DNA of 19,761 bases from Natrialbaceae archaeon Tc-Br11_E2g1 (GTDB taxonomy: Archaea > Halobacteriota > Halobacteria > Halobacteriales > Natrialbaceae): NCBI GenBank assembly GCA_001564255.1, contig LKNC01000014.1:1-19761 (forward strand), read 5' to 3'. The position numbers and the translations under genes were made by a program. Below the pieces are notes generated by a model. It saw only the letters and a list, made by a program, of their open reading frames with translations, did not search any database and was not told the origin of the DNA. Positions 14,505 through 19,761 of this stretch are shown here, piece after piece; positions within the stretch are counted from its first letter, which is position 1, and the number at the start of each line of letters is the position of its first letter.

Positions 14505-16640
14505 TTATCGGACTTTCTCGCCGGGGTCGGCGTCTCCGTGAGTCGTCAGCAGGTCCGCTTGCTCGCCCGCGGCGAGGACCATTCCGTTGCTCTCGACGCC
14601 GAACAGCTCTGCGGGCTCCATGTTCGCCAGCAGGACGACTTTGGTTCCCGGCAATTCCTCGAGGTCGTGCAGTTGCTTGATGCCGGCGACGACCTGCCGG
14701 GTCTCGAGGCCGATATCGACTTCCAGACGCGCTAACTCGTCTGCACCCTCGATGCCCTCGGCTCTCTCGATCCGTCCGACGCGGATGTCTAACTCCTGGA
14801 ACTCGTCGAAACTGATGCGATCCTCGAGTAGTGGCTCGAGGTCGTCGGTGTCGGTCATATCATCGGATTCAGCCTCGTCGGCCTCGTCGCTTTCGGTTTC
14901 CTCATCGCCGGCCGCGGCTTCGATCTTCGCCTCGAGTTTCGTCTCGAGTTCCGCGACGCGGTCGTCCTCGATCTTCTCGAAGAGTTCACCGGGTTCCTCG
15001 AAGTTCCGCGGTGGGGCCTCAAGGGCGGCCTCGAGGCGGGCGTCGGCGACGTCTCCGTCTTCGCCGAGTTGCTCCCACAGCGCCTGGGCTTTGCCCGGAG
15101 CGATGGGCTCGAGTAAGACGCCGACGGCTTTTGCGATCTGGACGCAGTCGCGAATTACCTGGGCTGCCTGCTCTGGGCCTCGCGGCTCGTCGCCGCTCGG
15201 CTTTTCGGAGTCCCGTTGGGCCTCGCTCTTCTCGTCGGTGAGCTTCCAGGGCTCGTTGCGCTGGATGTATTCGTTGCCAAACTGGGCGAGTCGGGTCATC
15301 GCCCCCCCGACGCCACGCGGCGAGTAGTCGTTGACGCTCTCGCGGAACTCCTCGATTGCGTCGTGGATGCGGGCTTCGACCTCCGCCGAGACCTCCGCCT
15401 CGGGCGTTCCCTCGTAGTTGCGGTAGGCAAAGAGTAGACTCCGATAGAGGAAGTTCCCGACCGTGCCCACGAGTTCGCCGTTTACCTTCTCCTGGAAGGC
15501 GTCCCAGGAGAAGTCGACGTCCTGCTGGAGGCCGCCGGTGGTCATCAGGTAGTATCGCAGGAGATCGGGGTGAAAGCCCTCCGCTAAGTACTCACGAGCC
15601 CAGATCGCTCGGTTCCGACTCGTCGAGAGCCCCTTCCCGTTGATCGTAATAAAACCCGTCGCGGCGACCGCCCGCGGGGTATTGTAGCCTGCACCCTCGA
15701 GCATCGCCGGCCAGAAGATCGTGTGGTGTTGGATGATGTCCCGGCCGATGACGTGGACGATCTCACCGTCGTCGCGCCAGACGTCTTCCCAGTCGTACTC
15801 GCCTTTCCCGACGCGGTCGGTGTACTGTTTGCTCGAGGAGATGTACTCGATCGGGGCGTCGACCCAGACGTAGAGGACGAGGTCGTCGGCGGCTTCGCCA
15901 GGGTAGTCGATCCCCCAGTCCATGTCACGTGTGATACACCAGTCCTGTAGCCCCTCCTCGATCCACTGACGGGGCTGGTTGCGGGCGTTGGAGGTGCCCT
16001 CGAGGTCGTCGAGGAAGTCGGTGAGGAACGCCTCGAACTCGGAGACGCGGAAGAACTTGTGTGCGCGCTCGCGATACTCGGCGACGTTGCCGGTGATCGA
16101 ACTGTGGGGGTCTTCGACCTCGCCGGGCTCGAGGTGGCGCTGACAGCCCTCGTCACACTCGTCGCCACGGGCGCGCTCGCCACAGTACGGACAGGTCCCC
16201 TCGACGTAGCGGTCGGGGAGGTACTGGTCGGCGTCGGGGTCGTAGGCGACCTGGATCTCCTTTTCGTAGATGTGGCCTTCCTCCTCTAACGTGCGGACGA
16301 TCTCCTGGGTCGTCTCGGTGTTCGTCCCGTCGTGGGTGTGTCCGTAGTTGTCGAAGTCGACGGAAAACTGTGGAAACGTCTCCTCGTACTGTTCGTGCCA
16401 GCGCAGGGCGAACTCCTCGGGGTCGATACCCTCTTTCTCGGCGTTGACGGCCACGGGGGTGCCGTGCATGTCCGACCCACAGACGTAGGCCGACTGCTGG
16501 CCGAGGGTCCCCAAAGCTCGGTTGAACGTGTCCGCACCGATATATCCACGGAGGTGACCGATGTGGAGGTCGCCGTTGGCGTAGGGCAATCCACAGGTCA
16601 CGACCGCGGGCCGGTCCGTCGGAAACTCGTCGTTGCTCAT
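14505..16640 (-). CDS. metG: Methionine--tRNA ligase
   Basis: Charges tRNA-Met with methionine in the cytoplasm. The 711-aa class I synthetase starts with CGLPYANGDLHIGHLRGY; the HIGH motif is at 26-29. A zinc-knuckle insertion lies at about 150-166 (cysteines 150, 153, 162, 166). The second signature loop is KGLSTSRN (336-343): the residues aligning with KMSKS are GLSTS, so neither canonical lysine is in place, though Lys336 is one position before. The anticodon-binding helical region follows (about 360-550), then an acidic low-complexity linker (about 575-600) and a C-terminal EMAP-II/Trbp111-type tRNA-binding OB domain (about 605-711). The gene is monocistronic, convergent with the flavoprotein gene, and has a TTTTAC box 27 bp upstream of its ATG. 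Confidence 0.97.
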   Translation of the reverse strand: MSNDEFPTDRPAVVTCGLPYANGDLHIGHLRGYIGADTFNRALGTLGQQSAYVCGSDMHGTPVAVNAEKEGIDPEEFALRWHEQYEETFPQFSVDFDNYGHTHDGTNTETTQEIVRTLEEEGHIYEKEIQVAYDPDADQYLPDRYVEGTCPYCGERARGDECDEGCQRHLEPGEVEDPHSSITGNVAEYRERAHKFFRVSEFEAFLTDFLDDLEGTSNARNQPRQWIEEGLQDWCITRDMDWGIDYPGEAADDLVLYVWVDAPIEYISSSKQYTDRVGKGEYDWEDVWRDDGEIVHVIGRDIIQHHTIFWPAMLEGAGYNTPRAVAATGFITINGKGLSTSRNRAIWAREYLAEGFHPDLLRYYLMTTGGLQQDVDFSWDAFQEKVNGELVGTVGNFLYRSLLFAYRNYEGTPEAEVSAEVEARIHDAIEEFRESVNDYSPRGVGGAMTRLAQFGNEYIQRNEPWKLTDEKSEAQRDSEKPSGDEPRGPEQAAQVIRDCVQIAKAVGVLLEPIAPGKAQALWEQLGEDGDVADARLEAALEAPPRNFEEPGELFEKIEDDRVAELETKLEAKIEAAAGDEETESDEADEAESDDMTDTDDLEPLLEDRISFDEFQELDIRVGRIERAEGIEGADELARLEVDIGLETRQVVAGIKQLHDLEELPGTKVVLLANMEPAELFGVESNGMVLAAGEQADLLTTHGDADPGEKVR

Positions 16641-16657
16641 GTCTGTGGTGACTCGCT

Positions 16658-16676
16658 GGCGGGCGTAAAACCCGCC
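16658..16676 (-). promoter_or_regulatory. metG TATA-like box within a GC inverted repeat
   Basis: Minus-strand TTTTAC (16665-16670) is centred 27 bp upstream of the metG ATG (16640). It is bracketed by GGCGGG (16658-16663) and CCCGCC (16671-16676), a 6-bp inverted repeat with a 7-bp spacer. The box is well placed; significance of the flanking repeat is uncertain in such GC-rich DNA. Confidence 0.45.
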
Positions 16677-16788
16677 GGTTTTCGTTCGCCCCGGACGCGG
16701 ACGGGATTCGGACTCGAGGGTGTCGTCCGCGGGTTACGACCGCGGAAAGATGGCTTTTCGGACAACTATTGCCGGAGTGATCGATGGC

Positions 16789-16794
16789 CTTTTT
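16789..16794 (+). promoter_or_regulatory. TATA-like box of the symporter gene
   Basis: CTTTTT centred 27 bp upstream of the ATG at 16819. A similar GATGGCTTTT stretch occurs about 34 bp further upstream (around 16750), perhaps a second weak element. Confidence 0.4.
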
Positions 16795-16818
16795 CACACG
16801 CCATCTCACTCTGTGCGT

Positions 16819-18207
16819 ATGGCCAGTTCGATAGACGTCCCAAGAGAACAGTGGGCGACACGTCTCGGGTTCATCCTCGCGGCTGTCGGCAGCGCCGTAG
16901 GACTCGGAAACGTCTGGCGGTTCCCGTTCGCAGTCGGGGAGGAAGGTGGCGGAGCCTTTCTCCTGGTCTACCTGCTTTTTATCGTCCTGATCGGCTTCCC
17001 GGCGATGCTCGTCGAGTTCGTCGTCGGACGCCGGACCCAGCGGAACCCGGTCGGTGCATTGAAAAGACTCGGTGGCGGCGCCTGGACGTACGTCGGGGGG
17101 ATCTTCATCGTCACCGGCTTCGTGATCCTTTCGTACTACAGCGTCGTCGCCGGCTGGACGATCAGGTACGCGATTCTGGGCGTACAGGGCGGCTACGAGA
17201 GCGATCTCGAGGCCGCCGAGGTCCAGTTCGGGACGCTCGCCAGCGGCCTCGACGCGATCGCCTTCCACGCGATCTTCATGGCCGCCGTCATCGCCATTGT
17301 GGCTTTGGGGATCAAACGGGGGATCGAACTCGCCGTGAAGGTCATGGTCCCGACGATCATCGTCATCACGCTTGGTCTGGCCGCCTACGCGTTCACCCTT
17401 GACGGGGCGAGTGAGGCCTACTCGTACTACCTCTCGCCCGAGTTCGGCGTCATCGCCGCCGAGTGGCAAAGCATCCTGCCTGCGGCGGCCGGACAGGCCT
17501 TTTTCACGCTCTCGCTCGGCATGGGTGTGATGATCACCTACGCTTCCTACCTCGGTGAGGACCGAAATCTCGCCGAAGACAGCGCGATCATCATCGGCCT
17601 CGACACGTTGATCGCGTTCATCGTCGGCCTGGTCGTCTTTCCCGTCTTCTTCACCGCGGGCGTCGACCCGGGTGAGGGTGGCCCCGGTTCGCTCTTTGTC
17701 ACCCTCGCCGCTGCCTTCGGTGACATCACGCTCGGCTGGCTGATCGGGGCGGTCTTCTTCGCCACCGTCGCCATCGCCGCACTCTCGAGTGCTATCAGTA
17801 TCCTCGAGGTCGTCGTCTCCTACCTGATCGACGAGAAGGGGATCGACCGCAAGACCGCCACGCTCGGCGTCGGCGGCGCGATCTTCCTGCTCGGCATCCC
17901 CTCGGCGATGGATCTCGTCTTGCTCGATCTGTTCGACGGCTTCGCCGACGGGATCCTACTCGTCCTCGGTGGCCTGTTGCTCGCCGTCTTCGTCGGCTGG
18001 CTCACCGGTAACTTCGGTAGGGAGGAACTCCGAAAGGGAATCGGCGACCTCGGCGCCTACGGCGACGCCTGGATCTGGTTCGTCCGGATCCCCGTCGTCC
18101 TCGCGCTGATCGCTGCGCTTATCCTCGGGATCCTCGGATACTACGACTTCCTCACCAGCATGGAAGAGGGTGAAGGCTTCGCCTGGTGGATCGAGGAGAA
18201 CCTCTAG
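16819..18207 (+). CDS. Sodium-dependent symporter of the neurotransmitter:sodium symporter (SNF) family
   Basis: Integral membrane transporter (462 aa, about 11 hydrophobic segments) expected to import an amino acid or related solute with sodium, as in LeuT. The first helix carries the signature GFILAAVGSAVGLGNVWRFP (17-36), which forms part of the sodium and substrate sites; TM6 has AAAGQAFFTLSLGMGVMITY (222-241); SSAIS at 323-327 in TM8 fits the second sodium site. The C-terminus is acidic. The frame opens upstream to 16720, but only the ATG at 16819 has a properly placed promoter box and gives a family-like N-terminus. Divergent from metG and followed 67 bp later by the ThiR-like regulator. 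Substrate cannot be deduced. Confidence 0.95.
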   Translation: MASSIDVPREQWATRLGFILAAVGSAVGLGNVWRFPFAVGEEGGGAFLLVYLLFIVLIGFPAMLVEFVVGRRTQRNPVGALKRLGGGAWTYVGGIFIVTGFVILSYYSVVAGWTIRYAILGVQGGYESDLEAAEVQFGTLASGLDAIAFHAIFMAAVIAIVALGIKRGIELAVKVMVPTIIVITLGLAAYAFTLDGASEAYSYYLSPEFGVIAAEWQSILPAAAGQAFFTLSLGMGVMITYASYLGEDRNLAEDSAIIIGLDTLIAFIVGLVVFPVFFTAGVDPGEGGPGSLFVTLAAAFGDITLGWLIGAVFFATVAIAALSSAISILEVVVSYLIDEKGIDRKTATLGVGGAIFLLGIPSAMDLVLLDLFDGFADGILLVLGGLLLAVFVGWLTGNFGREELRKGIGDLGAYGDAWIWFVRIPVVLALIAALILGILGYYDFLTSMEEGEGFAWWIEENL

Positions 18208-18221
18208 GCCACCTTTTCCAC

Positions 18222-18263
18222 GACTCGACGTCGCTGTAGCCGCGTTTATGACCCCCTCGAGTC
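18222..18263 (+). promoter_or_regulatory. Promoter of the ThiR-like gene with flanking inverted repeat
   Basis: TTTATG at 18245-18250 is centred 27 bp upstream of the ATG at 18275 and fixes that start over the ATG at 18248. GACTCGA (18222-18228) and TCGAGTC (18257-18263) are perfect inverse copies on either side of it, 28 bp apart. The box is convincing; the repeat is a candidate operator only. Confidence 0.45.
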
Positions 18264-18274
18264 AATCCTACCGT

Positions 18275-19201
18275 ATGTCACTGGTGTTGCCGAGCGAACT
18301 CGTCGTCGATCGCTTCCTCCCGACGGTCCGGGCGATGCTCGCCTCGCGGCTCGCAGAACGCGGGATGACCCAACAGGAGATCGCGGCCCACCTGGGCGTT
18401 ACGCAGGCGGCAGTCAGCAAGTACGTGAGCGGTGACGACGCCGGCGACGACCGCTTTCGCGAGGACCCCGAAACGGTCGCGACCGTCGACCGAATCGCCG
18501 GGGGACTGGCGGACGGTGGGATGGACGGTTACGAGGCCCTCGGCGAACTGCTCGAGTTGATCCGTCGCCTCGAGGACCGGGGCCCGATCTGTGCGCTTCA
18601 CGAGGAGGTCATGCCCGAACTCGAGGGGCTCGGGTGTGATCTGTGCGTGCGTGGGTTCGACGCCGAGGTGCGGACCGAACGGGACACGCTGGCGAACGTT
18701 CGAAAGGCTGCAAGAGTGCTCGCGACCGCACCCGGGATGGCCGAGTACGTCCCCAATGTGGGGACGAACGTCGGGATGGCCCTCCCCGACGCGACGGACG
18801 TGACCGACGTCGCGGCGGTCCCCGGCCGGATCTACGTCGTTGGCGGGCGAGTCGAGGTACCGGCCAATCCCGAGTTCGGTGCCTCCCACCACGTCGCAAC
18901 GGCCACCCTCGCCGCGAACGAAGCCGATCCAGCCGTCCGGGGAGCGGTCAACGTCGTCACCGACGACCGCCTGCTCGCGGCTGCCCGTGAACGCGGCTTC
19001 GATCCCCTCGAGTTCGACGCCGACTACGAGGACCGCCGTGACCACCTCCGTGAACGGTTCGAAGCGCGTGAGACCGTCCCGGCGGTCGCCTATCACCGCG
19101 GCGCGTTCGGGATCGAGCCGAGCTGTTACGTCTTCGGGGAGAGCGCACTCGACGCCGCAAACCTCATCGGAAAGCTGGTCGAACTGGCCGAGAAGCGGTG
19201 A
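18275..19201 (+). CDS. thiR: ThiR-like transcriptional regulator (HTH plus ThiN domain)
   Basis: A 308-aa regulator with an N-terminal helix-turn-helix of the Xre/phage type (MTQQEIAAHLGVTQAAVSKYVSG, about 31-53), a middle segment with CALH and CDLC cysteines (106, 121, 124), and a C-terminal ThiN domain (about 135-305: VPNVGTNVGMALPDA, GRVEVPANPEFGASHHVAT). ThiN is the archaeal thiamine-phosphate synthase fold. When fused to HTH rather than ThiD it has been described as ThiR, an archaeal repressor of thiamine synthesis and uptake genes that senses a thiamine phosphate. The sequence supports regulator rather than enzyme, since no ThiD kinase domain is present. The nearest thiamine-dependent genes in view are korAB, 5 kb away; no thiamine biosynthesis gene is in the window. 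The family call is strong, the ligand is from literature. Confidence 0.87.
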   Translation: MSLVLPSELVVDRFLPTVRAMLASRLAERGMTQQEIAAHLGVTQAAVSKYVSGDDAGDDRFREDPETVATVDRIAGGLADGGMDGYEALGELLELIRRLEDRGPICALHEEVMPELEGLGCDLCVRGFDAEVRTERDTLANVRKAARVLATAPGMAEYVPNVGTNVGMALPDATDVTDVAAVPGRIYVVGGRVEVPANPEFGASHHVATATLAANEADPAVRGAVNVVTDDRLLAAARERGFDPLEFDADYEDRRDHLRERFEARETVPAVAYHRGAFGIEPSCYVFGESALDAANLIGKLVELAEKR

Positions 19202-19554
19202 ACGGTTTATCCACCTCGGGAGCCTACTATCGTCGTGACCTGGGCGTGTTATCCGTCCACAAACGACTCCGAAAGACGAGCCGACGCCGTCTGTGGGCGT
19301 GTGAGTGAGGTGGCTGTCGATGGGTGACCTCGAGTCGCCGAGGATCTGGCGATCCTCCTGATCGGCGTTCCAGTGCTCCTCGGTGGGCTGTGGTATGCGA
19401 GGGCGGGATCGCTTCGGGGCAGAATCGTCTGGCTCGGCGCGCTCGCGTACATGGCGTACATGTGGGCGTCGACTGGCCTCGCGGCGACGTACGTTCGGGA
19501 ACTCCCCGGCGCGAAAGCGGACGCCGCCGACCGAACGGGACGGCCGACCTGACG
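19202..19554. other. Intergenic stretch holding a gene remnant
   Basis: A 353-bp gap between the ThiR-like gene and the HAD hydrolase. The left third has a TTTAT box at 19206-19210 spaced 27 bp from a GTG (19235). The right two thirds hold the membrane-protein-like fragment described separately. I see no other gene, RNA or repeat. Confidence 0.6.
19235..19552 (+). pseudogene. Decayed small membrane-protein gene
   Basis: From 19328 to the TGA at 19550-19552 one frame reads as a typical hydrophobic protein: DLAILLIGVPVLLGGLW, then ARAGSLRGR, then IVWLGALAYMAYMWASTGL, i.e. two membrane helices joined by a basic loop. This resembles the beginning of multi-pass membrane proteins I recall in haloarchaea and bacteria. 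The same frame is closed by TGA at 19325-19327, just upstream, with no ATG in a useful place. Upstream of that stop the frame runs back to a GTG at 19235 behind a TATA-like box, but that part encodes a polar sequence. The usual downstream helices are missing. I read this as a truncated and disrupted gene. A short translated product from the GTG at 19373 is a less likely alternative. Confidence 0.55.
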
Positions 19555-19761
19555 TTAGCCGACGATCGCTTCGAACTCCTCGAGCGTCTCGAGTTCGTAG
19601 GTCGGTTCGTGCTCGCCGGGGTCTCCAAACCCGAGGTTGATCCACGCCGAGTCCATCCCCATCGCGTTCGCCCCACCGACGTCGGTGTGGAGGTTGTCCC
19701 CGACGTGGACGGTGCGTTCCGGTTCGACCTCCAGACCCGACAGCGCCACCTCGAACGGCTC
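19555..19761 (-). CDS. HAD-superfamily hydrolase, C-terminal part (cut by window edge)
   Basis: The last 68 codons of a minus-strand gene that begins beyond the right edge; only the C-terminus is visible. The segment EPFEVALSGLEVEPERTVHVGDNLHTDVGGANAMGM is the classic HAD motif III-IV region: a Lys/Pro-type helix start lies outside or at the edge, and VGDN-x3-DV-x2-A carries the acidic residues that bind magnesium, followed by AWINLGFGDPGEHEPTYELETLEEF. This form is found in phosphoglycolate-phosphatase-like and pyrimidine 5'-nucleotidase-like HAD enzymes, which dephosphorylate small metabolites in the cytoplasm. The nucleophile Asp motif is out of view, so activity and substrate cannot be judged. 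The stop TAA at 19555-19557 lies 2 bp from the end of the remnant on the other strand. Confidence 0.88.
   Translation of the reverse strand, partial: EPFEVALSGLEVEPERTVHVGDNLHTDVGGANAMGMDSAWINLGFGDPGEHEPTYELETLEEFEAIVG

Noticed and set aside
16153..17469. Long minus-strand open frame (438 codons) spanning the metG-symporter spacer
   Set aside because: It overlaps the symporter and metG coding sequences and crosses both promoters; the translation changes from acidic to Arg-rich and matches nothing.
18248..18274. ATG at 18248 as start of the ThiR-like gene
   Set aside because: This ATG is part of the TATA-like element; the ATG at 18275 gives correct promoter spacing and the family-like N-terminus.
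1..19761. tRNA, rRNA, CRISPR array, insertion sequence or integrase
   Set aside because: Reading both strands, I found no cloverleaf-like segments, regularly spaced repeats, terminal inverted repeats or transposase motifs.

Overview
The window is a stretch of haloarchaeal (class Halobacteria) chromosome. The support is high GC, very acidic predicted proteins, Tat-type twin-arginine lipoprotein signals with a lipobox, archaeal-type information genes (MetRS with a C-terminal tRNA-binding domain, Lhr helicase), a ferredoxin-dependent 2-oxoacid oxidoreductase, a halocyanin-like copper protein, an HTH_10 regulator, and T-rich or TATA-like boxes about 26-30 bp upstream of most start codons, as expected for leaderless haloarchaeal transcripts. 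Genus cannot be fixed from this. Most of it looks like core chromosome. I see no tRNA, rRNA, CRISPR array, transposase or integrase.

Layout. 1-4612: dnaJ (+), then a small lipoprotein (-) and a long Lhr-type helicase (-). 4613-4978: an intergenic region with an AT-rich block and an inverted repeat, leading into a two-gene operon (4979-6935, +). That operon encodes a blue-copper lipoprotein and a sulfite-oxidase/SoxC-type molybdenum lipoprotein, the most accessory-looking part of the window. 6962-9213 (-): an unrecognised 103-aa protein, then a class I aminotransferase followed after 6 bp by a TrmJ-like RNA methyltransferase. 9342-10761 (+): a DUF6517-like lipoprotein and a cysteine-bearing HTH_10 regulator whose TATA box sits inside a 7-bp inverted repeat. 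11004-13615 (-): korA-korB, overlapping by 4 nt. 13784-14419 (+): a small ferredoxin-reductase-like flavoprotein, divergent from korAB. 14420-14504: a convergent junction with stacked hairpins. 14505-16640 (-): metG. 16819-18207 (+): a sodium:neurotransmitter-type symporter. 18275-19201 (+): an HTH-ThiN regulator resembling ThiR. 19206-19552: a probable decayed membrane-protein gene. 19555-19761 (-): the C-terminal end of a HAD-type hydrolase cut by the window edge.

How they work together. The copper protein and the molybdoenzyme are 4 bp apart, both have Tat-lipoprotein signals, and together would form an outer-surface oxidation module in which halocyanin replaces the cytochrome c used by bacterial sulfite dehydrogenases. 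KorAB makes succinyl-CoA (or another acyl-CoA) and reduced ferredoxin using thiamine pyrophosphate; the neighbouring flavoprotein could exchange electrons with that pool. The ThiR-like protein would adjust thiamine supply. The rest is housekeeping: protein folding, DNA repair, tRNA modification, tRNA charging and amino-acid metabolism.

A word-level signal also stands out. The hexamer CTCGAG occurs roughly 75 times by hand count, about ten times what base composition predicts, including in intergenic DNA, but is absent from about 4776 to 7042, the span of the copper/molybdenum operon.
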